Shown here piece by piece: positions 22,304 through 28,409 of a stretch of DNA of 28,409 nucleotides (position 1 is the stretch's first letter; each line of letters begins with the position of its first letter). Origin of the DNA: JBDSWU01 sp038230395 (GTDB lineage: Bacteria; Patescibacteriota; Saccharimonadia; Saccharimonadales; UBA4665). Under the pieces are notes generated by a model. That model did not search any database, was not told the DNA's origin, and saw only the letters and a list, made by a program, of their open reading frames with translations. The stretch covers positions 1 to 28,409 of the forward strand of contig JBBRNI010000009.1 of assembly GCA_038230395.1 (NCBI GenBank). The letters are read 5' to 3'. The translations under genes and the position numbers were made by a program.

Positions 22304-22849
22304 ATGAAAAATATTAAACATTCTCAAAGTGGCTTCAGCGCAGTTGAAGCTGTGGCTATTATTGCCGTAATAGCAGTAATAGGTACTGTAGGTTTTCTCG
22401 TTTACAACAACAGTAAAAAGGCAGACGTTAAGCCCGTTGCGAGCACACAAACGAGTAGACGGAACGCTACACAAAATGAGAATACAGTTTCTCAAACCCC
22501 CATACTTTATCAGGGAGTCGATGGTACGGCTTATGATATAGCTGTTCTGGCAGAAAATGACGACCAAAAAGGTGCTGCAGCGGCTATCAGCGCTCAGTGT
22601 ATGAAAACTTCTGTAGCTTTTGATGCGTCTACCTCTTCTCATAATGTAGTCGGCACTACAGGAACAGCCGACTTGTTTAACGGTAAAGATAAAAATCATA
22701 ACTACACCCAAACAGGTAATTCTATGTATATAAACGCTAGCTGTTATGACAAAAATGTGGGTGGCAGTCAGTCTGGTGGTGGTCAAAGGTACGTATTAGC
22801 TAAACAAAATGGCAAGTGGACTGTTCTTGAGTCAGGACAGGGGCAATAA
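22304..22849 (+). CDS. Prepilin-like protein with type IV pilin N-terminus (181 aa)
   Basis: The N-terminus MKNIKHSQSGFSAVEAVAII has a short basic leader, a prepilin-peptidase site G10|F11 and the conserved Glu at +5 (E15), followed by a hydrophobic helix of about 20 residues. The rest is a Ser/Thr/Gly-rich domain with two cysteines (C98 and C147 approximately). No class-specific pilin domain is recognised. AAGGAAA lies about 9 nt before the ATG. The second pilin-like gene follows after 2 nt, so they form an operon. Pilus assembly genes (pilB, pilC, pilD) are not in the window. In Saccharibacteria type IV pili serve motility and host contact; a role for this pair there is an inference. Confidence 0.75.
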   Translation: MKNIKHSQSGFSAVEAVAIIAVIAVIGTVGFLVYNNSKKADVKPVASTQTSRRNATQNENTVSQTPILYQGVDGTAYDIAVLAENDDQKGAAAAISAQCMKTSVAFDASTSSHNVVGTTGTADLFNGKDKNHNYTQTGNSMYINASCYDKNVGGSQSGGGQRYVLAKQNGKWTVLESGQGQ

Positions 22850-22851
22850 TA

Positions 22852-23421
22852 ATGACACTGTTGAAGAACCACAAAACCAATGTTAGCACTGCGCTTAATC
22901 AAAATGGTTTTGGAGCGATAGGTGTAGTCGTAGTCCTATTTGCAGTAGCGGCCTTAACTGGCGTTGGATATTCTGTATACCACTCAAAACAGAATAGTAA
23001 TTCCTCCGCTACAAACAGCACTCAAGCCTCATCTACATCAAGTACCGACAAGCAAAGTTCCCATCTTTACGTAAAAGAATGGGGCACCTCATTTAATTAT
23101 AGCGCCGAACTGGGGACTCTTGCTTATGTATATAAGTCATCAGGCGACAGTATTAGTTTTTCTTCTTCCCTCGAAGACAGCCTACCCGCCAGCTGCCCCA
23201 AAGGTAGCTGGGGTTTAACCCGAATTACCTCAGGTAAGTACACAGATATGGATGGGAAAACAATCTCGGATGCTGATGCGATAAAGTCAGGAAGCATAAC
23301 TAAAATTGGAGATTACTTGTACGAATTCGATTACCCTCAGATTGCCTGCTCCGATAATGCTAAAGATAAAGCCACAGAAGCTAAGGTAGACGCCAATTAC
23401 CGCAAAGTACTGGGGCTGTAA
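22852..23421 (+). CDS. Pseudopilin-like or pilin-like membrane protein (189 aa)
   Basis: Paired with the upstream prepilin gene (2-nt gap). It has a longer N-terminal leader and the same G|F start to the helix (QNGFGAIGVVVVLFAVAAL; G19|F20), but the +5 position is Gly, not Glu. That residue is needed for helix docking and methylation in most major pilins, so this may be a tip or minor pseudopilin, or a simple N-terminally anchored protein. A Ser/Thr-rich linker (about 43-68) leads to a C-terminal domain with two cysteines (in PASCPKG and PQIACSD), likely a disulfide. A Gly at +5 makes the pilin assignment less certain than for its partner. Confidence 0.65.
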   Translation: MTLLKNHKTNVSTALNQNGFGAIGVVVVLFAVAALTGVGYSVYHSKQNSNSSATNSTQASSTSSTDKQSSHLYVKEWGTSFNYSAELGTLAYVYKSSGDSISFSSSLEDSLPASCPKGSWGLTRITSGKYTDMDGKTISDADAIKSGSITKIGDYLYEFDYPQIACSDNAKDKATEAKVDANYRKVLGL

Positions 23422-23651
23422 TTTAATCGTTGAAATATACGAGTTACATCAAAGCTAGACTAGGATTATGTCACGAATACCCGACTATGTTTTACACTGT
23501 TTAAATGACATAGTAATCACATCCTCAACTCACAGGAGCTGCTGCTATGAGGGATGACATTGCTAAAACTTAACAAATTTAAAATTCAAAACTTAGCGCC
23601 AGCGATAAACTCTGTATGAATTGGTGCTAACATTTCAAGTGATGATTCACC
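23422..23651. other. Intergenic stretch after the pilin pair
   Basis: No supported gene. AGGAGCTGCTGCTATG (23536-23551) resembles a ribosome binding site and start but opens only an 8-codon frame. It may be the remains of a gene start belonging to the decayed region that follows. Confidence 0.5.
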
Positions 23652-23948
23652 ATGCCTCAGGCGACCCTCGACTACTATCAAAGCTTAGCCGGCAGCGGTG
23701 AGGTGCCTTTTAATTATCAGTTTGTGCCCCACATTCTCTATCTAGGTGAGGTTGATGTGAGTACAGCGCAAGTCGTCAGGCTTTAGTGCTGAGTTGATTA
23801 CGACGAAGTTTCTCATCACGATTTTGGTGATTGCGTAGAATTAGGAACTGGCGACGCAGTAATCATTGGACGTGGAGTGCTACATGGTAGTGCGACTGAT
23901 CCAGACCGTAGATCCATTGTTTTTAGGACAATAGGTATAGTATCTTAA
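23652..23948 (+). pseudogene. Decayed double-stranded beta-helix (PhyH/2OG-oxygenase or cupin-like) gene
   Basis: One frame gives protein-like sequence from ATG 23652 to TAA 23946 but is broken by TAG at 23784 and TGA at 23790. The first part includes PFNYQFVPHILYLGEVDV. The second includes HHDFGDCVELGTGDAVIIGR, GVLHGSATDPDRRS and IVFRT. The pattern GD...GRGVLHGS...R resembles the end of PhyH-type 2-oxoglutarate oxygenases, where the last His binds iron and the Arg binds 2-oxoglutarate. A cupin is the alternative. With two stops close together and a short total length, it is most likely a non-functional remnant. Recoding of TGA is not supported, because a TAG is present as well. Confidence 0.6.
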
Positions 23949-24006
23949 TCTGTTATCATTTTCGGATATGCAATTTATTACAATTTCTCAAAGCTTTAAA
24001 ACCTAG

Positions 24007-24032
24007 ATTGACTCCTATTGTGAGGAGTCAAT
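24007..24032 (-). terminator. Rhodopsin terminator overlapping the stop codon
   Basis: A 9-bp stem ATTGACTCC/GGAGTCAAT (24007-24015 with 24024-24032) and an 8-nt loop, followed on the minus strand by TAGGTTTT. The TAG stop (24017-24015) is inside the hairpin, so the ribosome and the terminator would compete for it. Confidence 0.65.
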
Positions 24033-24740
24033 TTCTTTGCCGTGTAATTTTGCAATACTTACTACTACTAAGATACCAAAGACTGCTTTAGCGCTGACAT
24101 CCAATATCGCGTACACTGCAGTTTCTGTTGCAAGGCTGATAACGCTGTAGCCAGAAGTACCAAGCAGCCAGACAATTGGGTAACAGACCCAAGCCACACT
24201 TAGGAACGTTAAGAGGCGCGTATAGACTTCTGCGGATCGCTGGTTGTGGCTGAAGGCAAGACTTTTAACTTCGCCGAACATCTTGTAAAGTACAATAAGA
24301 AACCATAGGCAACTGGCTACGTACCAAACCTCTTTGTCTACAGTATTTGTAGATAAATCAGCGAATAATCCTGTCACAATCATCAGTATATCGGCTACCA
24401 GCACAGTACTGATTAAGCTAAATCGTTCTCGGCTCTCAGCAGTGCTTTTGATGGAGGGTAGGGCAATTACTAGTAAGCTGAGCAATAGTAGCGGAGTTGT
24501 AAATACCCAGTCTAGATATCGCCCGATGTAGACTACGTGTCCGGCAACTGTTATGTCGGCCTGTCCTCTAGCAAGAGCGTAGTACGATATTGTCGCGATT
24601 GAGGTAATTAGTAATGCCAGTAAGGCGTGGAATCGCTTTTTAGCTGGTAGTTTGTCCATCAAGTAAATTATTACGAGTGAACCGGCACCAAGACCGACAA
24701 ATCCGAACCAGAACCATTGCTGAACAGTAGATAAATCCAT
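24015..24740 (-). CDS. Type-1 (microbial) rhodopsin, D-T-S motif, probable light-driven proton pump (241 aa)
   Basis: Seven helices. Helix C reads RYLDWVFTTPLLLLSL: R74, counter-ion D77, T81 and S88 (positions 82, 85, 89 and 96 of bacteriorhodopsin), i.e. a DTS motif. Helix G reads LDVSAKAVFG with D214 and the retinal-binding K218. Family knowledge: DTS-type Saccharibacteria rhodopsins are reported to pump protons outward using retinal taken from hosts or neighbours; here pumping direction is inferred. No retinal-making gene (carotenoid 15,15'-dioxygenase) is in the window. The start ATG (24740) has an AAAGGA Shine-Dalgarno. The C-terminus is short (about 20 residues after helix G). A small membrane-protein gene lies upstream on the same strand, separated by 179 nt. 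The energy gain would be a proton gradient in a cell with limited respiration. Confidence 0.95.
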   Translation of the reverse strand: MDLSTVQQWFWFGFVGLGAGSLVIIYLMDKLPAKKRFHALLALLITSIATISYYALARGQADITVAGHVVYIGRYLDWVFTTPLLLLSLLVIALPSIKSTAESRERFSLISTVLVADILMIVTGLFADLSTNTVDKEVWYVASCLWFLIVLYKMFGEVKSLAFSHNQRSAEVYTRLLTFLSVAWVCYPIVWLLGTSGYSVISLATETAVYAILDVSAKAVFGILVVVSIAKLHGKEIDSSQ

Positions 24741-24919
24741 ATGAGTCCTTTAAGATTATTTTAGGTAACTATGATGTTAAGAATGCCTCTTAAATTTACC
24801 ATAAGCGCTATGAAAAGCAATACGCTGCAATGAATGTTCTGGGCTGCAACTGTTTTACAGATTGCAGACGGCAATCGTTGGGATAGGTAACTGTTGTAAG
24901 TTAGCCAAGATAACTAAAA
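24741..24919 (-). promoter_or_regulatory. Region between the membrane-protein gene and the rhodopsin gene
   Basis: A hairpin GATTGC-N5-GCAATC (24860-24876) lies in the upstream half. Candidate minus-strand elements TTGCTT, 16 nt, TAAATT lie around 24819-24792. AAAGGA (24751-24746) is the ribosome binding site. Whether the two genes are co-transcribed is unclear. Confidence 0.35.
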
Positions 24920-25282
24920 TTAGCTGACCTTGATTTTATAAACCAGCGTCAACACACAAGCTGTCAGAGTATACGCGGCTACAAAATGGTAAGCATCGAA
25001 ATTGCTGCGGACGCTTTTTTGTGTGAGCGACAACGCAGTGTCGATAATGGCCAAGAAACCAATTGTAGTTGCTAAGATTAATAATAACCGGGCCGGATTA
25101 TGAACTTTTGAAAGGTATACTAACAGCATAATGCTAAATGTTAGAGCTAATTCAAGCGCATAGACCGTGCGGAAGCCAATGGTGTGGGTATCGGCGAATT
25201 GTTTCATGTACGTCGTTACCAGAGCCACATGAACGAGCCAGGCGCCAACAACACTCGCGAGTAATATTAAGAAACTGATCAT
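24920..25282 (-). CDS. Four-helix membrane protein next to the rhodopsin (120 aa), unknown
   Basis: The product has four hydrophobic helices (about 1-22, 40-60, 65-84 and 96-117), with a short charged turn RSNFDAY before the last. No family is recognised, and it carries no retinal lysine or helix-C motif, so it is not a second rhodopsin. It is on the same strand as the rhodopsin and upstream of it. TACAAT (25294-25289) is 6 nt before the ATG, so its mRNA is probably leaderless. A role as an accessory protein of the rhodopsin, for example in stability or retinal uptake, is a guess from position only. Confidence 0.72.
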   Translation of the reverse strand: MISFLILLASVVGAWLVHVALVTTYMKQFADTHTIGFRTVYALELALTFSIMLLVYLSKVHNPARLLLILATTIGFLAIIDTALSLTQKSVRSNFDAYHFVAAYTLTACVLTLVYKIKVS

Positions 25283-25288
25283 AGCTGC

Positions 25289-25294
25289 ATTGTA
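25289..25294 (-). promoter_or_regulatory. -10 of the 24920-25282 gene, leaderless type
   Basis: TACAAT on the minus strand, then GCAGCT, then the ATG at 25282. Confidence 0.55.
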
Positions 25295-25433
25295 CGTTAC
25301 TTAGGTGCGTTGCTGTTTTAAGATTATGACAGGTCTCAGTGTAAACATAAGCGTGATAAATATCACATAAGCGTTGTTATCGGGCCTACATGAGTATAAA
25401 GTCCACAGTATATAAACCTTTAACTACAAAGCT

Positions 25434-27341
25434 ATGGCCACAAAAACCTTGAAATCTCCACCCCGAAAAACTTCTACTAAGAAGCCAGTCCAAGTTACAA
25501 AATCCAAAAATAAATTACTAGCCGCTATCGTCGTTTTAGGCGTTGGTCTGCTCGGTGCTCTGGCCATAGCGCTAACACATGCCTCTCAGACATACACTCT
25601 AATATCCTCGACCGATCCTGCATATCCCGAACACGTCGGCTTCACGGTAACATGTGGCTTCTCCAAAATGGCAAATGACGATCCAATTGTTTTCCCTGGC
25701 CAGCCTGGTGCCACCCACAGCCACACTTTTGGTGGAAATCTCACTGTCAGTGCTTTTTCGACGCCAGACACACTAATTAAAGGGACAACAAGTTGTGGCG
25801 TAAAATACGACTTAACTTCTTACTGGTTGCCGAGCTTTTATTCTGATGGAGTTGTGATGACACCTACCGTTATGCGGGCCTACTACCGGGCGGGTACCAA
25901 TAATGGAGCCATTCTCAAGCCAATCCCTTATGGGCTTAAAATGGTTGCGGGTAATCCGGCTGCAACCGCACCTCAATCAGGCGCGATAGCAGGATATCAG
26001 TGTCGATCAGCTCACGATCCTGTCATTCCCAAACAAAATACCATACCTAACTGTCCGTCAGGTACATTACTAGAGGCTTCAGTTACGTTCCCTAATTGTT
26101 GGGACGGCGTGAATCTTGACTCAGCTGACCACCGGTCTCACATGTCCTATGGGCCTCGCAGCGCGCCATTTGGTTGCGACACGGCTCATCCTGTTGAGAT
26201 TCCTCAGCTGACGCTTGCAGAACGCTTTCCTGTTGACGCTACACTTAATAAAACCGTTACGATTGCCTCAAAGTTTACACCAGCGCAGAGTGTCTTCACC
26301 CTGCACTCCGACTTTTTGAATGCATGGGACACCTACACTATGACAAAGCTGACAGAGCTCTGTAACAACTCTAGCAGGGCCTGTGAAGTAGTATCAGACA
26401 GCAGCATGCCACCTGGATTTGTACCTAACTCCAACCCACCTAGTGGTTCACCAGCGCCAACACCTACACCCACGCCTACGCCAACCCCAACCCCTGCACC
26501 GGTCGCACCGACCATTGACTACTTCAATTCATCCCCAACCACCGTTGTCCAAGGATCGAGCAGTACATTGTCATGGTCCTCCAAGAATGCGACTAGCTGT
26601 ACTGTGAGCCCTGGTGGTATTCAAAAGCCGGCTGTTAGTACACAGCAAACCGCGGCGCTGACTACTCTTGGTGTAAATACCTTTAGTATAAGTTGTACCG
26701 GCACCGCTGGAACGGCCAGTGCTAATTCGACTGTCACTGTCCAGGCGCCGCCAAAGCAGCCGTCGATCACGAGCTTTAGCGCGAGCCCAAGCAGCGTAAC
26801 TCAAGGCACCAGCACACAGCTCCAGTGGGCAGCTATTGACGCTAGTTCTTGTGCCATCAGCTACGCTGGTACTACCGTGTCGGGATTGCCAATATCTTCG
26901 AGCTTGGTAACCGCCAAACTGTCCACCTCAACATCCGCAACTTTGACCTGTACCAGTGCGTTGGGTAGTGTAAGTAAGCAGATAGCCATAGCCGTAACAA
27001 CAGCCCCTATATCGACTAAGCCTGCTATCAACTATTTCACTGCTAGTAGCACCCACGTCACTTCTGGCCAAAAGGTGACACTGAGTTGGTCAGCGGTCAA
27101 TGTCAATATTTGTCGCATCTCCAATGTTAGTGTTACCAGCTTCCCGACCAAGGGTAGCTATACCCTGGCTGTAAATTCGACGAAAACCTTTGTCCTTACC
27201 TGTCGGATCAGTGGCGCATCTGCTTCTAAGTCCCTGACTGTTACTGTAGGTACAGCGGCGTTTGTGCCACGCACAACGGATACAACTACCAAAATAGGCC
27301 TGCTCAGTAACCGGGTAGTCATGCTGGAGGGAACAATATGA
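25434..27341 (+). CDS. Anchored surface protein: DUF1996 domain, PT linker, three Ig-like domains (635 aa)
   Basis: A basic N-terminus (1-27) and one transmembrane helix (28-50) anchor the protein. Residues about 55-300 form a DUF1996 domain: HSHTFGG (95-101), TSYWLPSFYSDG, TFPNCWDGVNLDSADH (218-233), RSHMSYG and AHPVEIPQL. DUF1996 is found mainly in fungal and actinobacterial secreted proteins, and its reaction is unknown. A Pro-Thr linker (about 340-359) leads to three similar domains of about 75 residues (from IDYFNSSP, ITSFSASP and INYFTASS), each with a W and two Cys of Ig-like type. No Shine-Dalgarno is visible; TATAAA (25411-25416) is the likely -10, with a short leader. Its stop overlaps the next gene (ATGA), so the two are coupled. 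Confidence 0.88.
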   Translation: MATKTLKSPPRKTSTKKPVQVTKSKNKLLAAIVVLGVGLLGALAIALTHASQTYTLISSTDPAYPEHVGFTVTCGFSKMANDDPIVFPGQPGATHSHTFGGNLTVSAFSTPDTLIKGTTSCGVKYDLTSYWLPSFYSDGVVMTPTVMRAYYRAGTNNGAILKPIPYGLKMVAGNPAATAPQSGAIAGYQCRSAHDPVIPKQNTIPNCPSGTLLEASVTFPNCWDGVNLDSADHRSHMSYGPRSAPFGCDTAHPVEIPQLTLAERFPVDATLNKTVTIASKFTPAQSVFTLHSDFLNAWDTYTMTKLTELCNNSSRACEVVSDSSMPPGFVPNSNPPSGSPAPTPTPTPTPTPTPAPVAPTIDYFNSSPTTVVQGSSSTLSWSSKNATSCTVSPGGIQKPAVSTQQTAALTTLGVNTFSISCTGTAGTASANSTVTVQAPPKQPSITSFSASPSSVTQGTSTQLQWAAIDASSCAISYAGTTVSGLPISSSLVTAKLSTSTSATLTCTSALGSVSKQIAIAVTTAPISTKPAINYFTASSTHVTSGQKVTLSWSAVNVNICRISNVSVTSFPTKGSYTLAVNSTKTFVLTCRISGASASKSLTVTVGTAAFVPRTTDTTTKIGLLSNRVVMLEGTI

Positions 27342-27805
27342 AAAACTACAAGCTACGATCACTAGTGCTATTAGTTATACTAGGTGGGGTCGTAGGCGGA
27401 GGCGTTTATACGACTGGTCGGAGTAGTGTCAATGAGGCGTCACTTGGATCAAACACACTCTATTCGGCTAGTGGTGATAGTGTAACTAATGCTACTACTA
27501 TCGACACGATTCATGGCCTAGCTATCTTGGACCCTACCCTGATAGCTGATAAGAATAAAATTAGTCAGATCAAGCAAGTCGACTATTACGCTAACGATCA
27601 ACTTGTCCAAACCGAGAAGGATGCACCGTACTATATGAATACTAAGGTAGTTAGTAACGGCCAGTACACCCTACGCACAGTAGTAACATTTAAGGATGAT
27701 TCTGTCGAAGATTTGTCACAATTCACAACTATCACTAACCCCGCTGATCCAGTTGCCGACAACAGCGGTTATGGTGTCGGGGATCACACGAATATGGGGC
27801 ATTAG
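27338..27805 (+). CDS. Small exported Ig-like protein, translationally coupled (155 aa)
   Basis: Starts at ATG 27338 overlapping the TGA of the DUF1996 gene, with GGAGGG 5 nt upstream inside that gene. It has an N-terminal helix (about 8-25) of signal-anchor type. The main domain (about 60-130) has the pattern IKQVDYYANDQLVQTEKDAPY followed by NGQYTLRTVVTFKDDSVEDL, typical of Ig-like 'ligand-presenting' modules in bacterial surface proteins. The C-terminal GYGVGDHTNMGH is His/Gly-rich. It is probably a partner of the upstream protein at the cell surface. Confidence 0.75.
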   Translation: MKNYKLRSLVLLVILGGVVGGGVYTTGRSSVNEASLGSNTLYSASGDSVTNATTIDTIHGLAILDPTLIADKNKISQIKQVDYYANDQLVQTEKDAPYYMNTKVVSNGQYTLRTVVTFKDDSVEDLSQFTTITNPADPVADNSGYGVGDHTNMGH

Positions 27806-27838
27806 ACTTTGCCTAGTTGCAGCTAATCCGCCCACTCA

Positions 27839-28114
27839 CTAGCGTTTGTTACTAAAGTGGGAGTAGCAAGAGGCTGGAGACGTGTTAGTTTTGAGACAGT
27901 CGCTGAGTTGGTGCTGACGGAACTGAGCTTTGAATTTAGTGGGGCGAATGTAGACAAAACTAATAAACGTTGAGATGGCCAAACAAAGTAGGCCGCCGTA
28001 GAACATCAACACGGCGTAGCGTCGGCCCGGGAGATGGATGTGGCGCTTGGCAGGGCTGACTTTGCTGGCTCTGGCTTTGGTGAGCTTGGTAGGAGCTTTT
28101 GTTTTTAATTTCAT
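27839..28114 (-). CDS. Small basic single-pass membrane protein (91 aa)
   Basis: Residues 1-33 are rich in Lys/Arg/Thr (KLKTKAPTKLTKARASK), then comes one transmembrane helix (about 35-54) and a hydrophilic tail with two cysteines (C73, C83). The basic segment on the cytoplasmic side could touch nucleic acid or lipids; no family is recognised. Its -10 (TATTAG) overlaps that of the divergent gene, with an 18-bp gap between the two starts. The 3' end meets a weak CCCACT/AGTGGG hairpin (27831-27861). Confidence 0.6.
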   Translation of the reverse strand: MKLKTKAPTKLTKARASKVSPAKRHIHLPGRRYAVLMFYGGLLCLAISTFISFVYIRPTKFKAQFRQHQLSDCLKTNTSPASCYSHFSNKR

Positions 28115-28119
28115 GATTG

Positions 28120-28126
28120 TCTAATA
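28120..28126. promoter_or_regulatory. Overlapping divergent -10 elements (bidirectional promoter)
   Basis: The sequence TCTAATA serves as TCTAAT on the plus strand (7 nt before ATG 28133) and TATTAG on the minus strand (6 nt before ATG 28114). The whole intergenic region is 18 bp, so both mRNAs should be leaderless and initiation on the two strands would be mutually exclusive. Confidence 0.55.
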
Positions 28127-28132
28127 CAAGTA

Positions 28133-28372
28133 ATGCTTAAAACAAAAAAAGATACCTCTAATAAAACCATTGGCTTCATGATGTACGCTGTTGCCGTTGG
28201 TATGCCACTGACGAATATCTCGCAGTTGGTGCAAATATTTAGCACCAAAGTCACCACAGGATTATCAGTAAGTGCCTGGCTTATGTACACCGCTTTTGGC
28301 GTCGTTCCGCTGCTGTATGCCATATCCAACAAGCTAAAGCCGCCGATCTCATACACACCGAACAGGAGCTAA
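28133..28372 (+). CDS. SemiSWEET/PQ-loop-like small membrane protein, short form (79 aa)
   Basis: The pattern GMPLTNISQLVQIFSTKVTT followed by GLSVSAWLMYTAFGV resembles the PQ-loop of SemiSWEET sugar transporters, with PL in place of the usual PQ. SemiSWEETs have three helices and work as dimers in facilitated transport of sugars. Only the first two helices (about 12-33 and 43-65) are present, and the tail is a hydrophilic PPISYTPNRS, so the third helix is missing. It may be a truncated, frameshifted or reduced form. After its middle, another frame is open to the window edge. Start set by the -10 TCTAAT, 7 nt upstream. Confidence 0.6.
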   Translation: MLKTKKDTSNKTIGFMMYAVAVGMPLTNISQLVQIFSTKVTTGLSVSAWLMYTAFGVVPLLYAISNKLKPPISYTPNRS

Positions 28373-28409
28373 AGGTTTTAAAATCAACAGAATTCGAGTC
28401 GATGGCGCC

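Noticed and set aside
23652..23948. TGA recoded as Gly (code 25, as in SR1/Gracilibacteria)
   Set aside because: A TAG stands two codons before the TGA in the same frame, and all other genes end or read normally with the standard code.
28300..28409. Alternative open frame running to the window edge after the SemiSWEET-like gene
   Set aside because: Protein-like in places (DLIHTEQELKVLKSTEFESM), but no start codon or ribosome binding site can be shown and the window ends; noted only as a possible frameshift continuation or the next gene.
1..28409. CRISPR array, insertion sequence, integrase or phage genes
   Set aside because: No spaced direct repeats and no transposase, recombinase, capsid or terminase-like protein were seen in any frame.

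Overview
The window looks like a chromosomal segment of a Saccharibacteria (TM7/CPR)-type ultra-small bacterium. This is an inference. It rests on many small single-pass or multi-pass membrane proteins of unknown role, a type-1 rhodopsin with a D-T-S pump motif like those reported from Saccharibacteria, a cell-wall-type surface protein with an LPXTG-like tail, pilin-like proteins, sparse metabolism, and very short promoter-to-start distances. Standard code is used: the one frame with an in-frame TGA also has a TAG and reads as a pseudogene.

Layout. 1-2280 (minus strand): the first codons of a RelB/DinJ-like antitoxin, a 59-aa membrane microprotein, a membrane-anchored hypothetical, tRNA-Lys(CTT), and a multi-pass membrane protein. 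2393-5519: core genes folD and murI (plus), then murD and a stand-alone response regulator (minus). 5599-10444: an enzyme block with a cysteine-free ThiF/E1-like protein, a convergent Acg-type nitroreductase-like protein, a Leu/Glu-type amino-acid dehydrogenase and a translationally coupled PaaK-like adenylate-forming enzyme. 10482-12674: a membrane histidine kinase. 12720-14930: a strong promoter, about 440 nt of structured non-coding sequence, a four-helix membrane protein and a lipoprotein whose codon use differs from their surroundings. 15165-16802: a secreted, DUF11-like surface protein.

17100-21430 is an accessory segment that starts at tRNA-Glu(TTC). It carries an ornithine-cyclodeaminase-family enzyme, an HTH-phosphoribosyltransferase regulator, a P-loop kinase and an ATP-grasp ligase. 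Degenerate copies of a tRNA-3'-end-plus-terminator unit lie between several of these genes, suggesting successive cassette insertion or duplication at the tRNA locus. A 95-bp piece of the ATP-grasp gene is duplicated about 1.2 kb downstream. 22304-23421 encodes two prepilin-like proteins, 23652-23948 holds an oxygenase-like pseudogene, and 24015-25282 (minus) encodes the rhodopsin and an unknown four-helix membrane protein. 25434-28372 encodes a DUF1996 plus Ig-like surface protein, a coupled small secreted protein, a small membrane protein, and a shortened SemiSWEET-like protein expressed divergently from an 18-bp intergenic space.

A signal that runs through the whole window: many genes have a -10 hexamer, often an extended TGn one, placed 6-8 nt before the start codon, predicting leaderless mRNAs (antitoxin, 356-1048 gene, folD, murD, response regulator, ThiF-like, OCD, kinase, ATP-grasp, 24920-25282 gene and both 28.1-kb genes). 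Most envelope genes instead have Shine-Dalgarno sequences.
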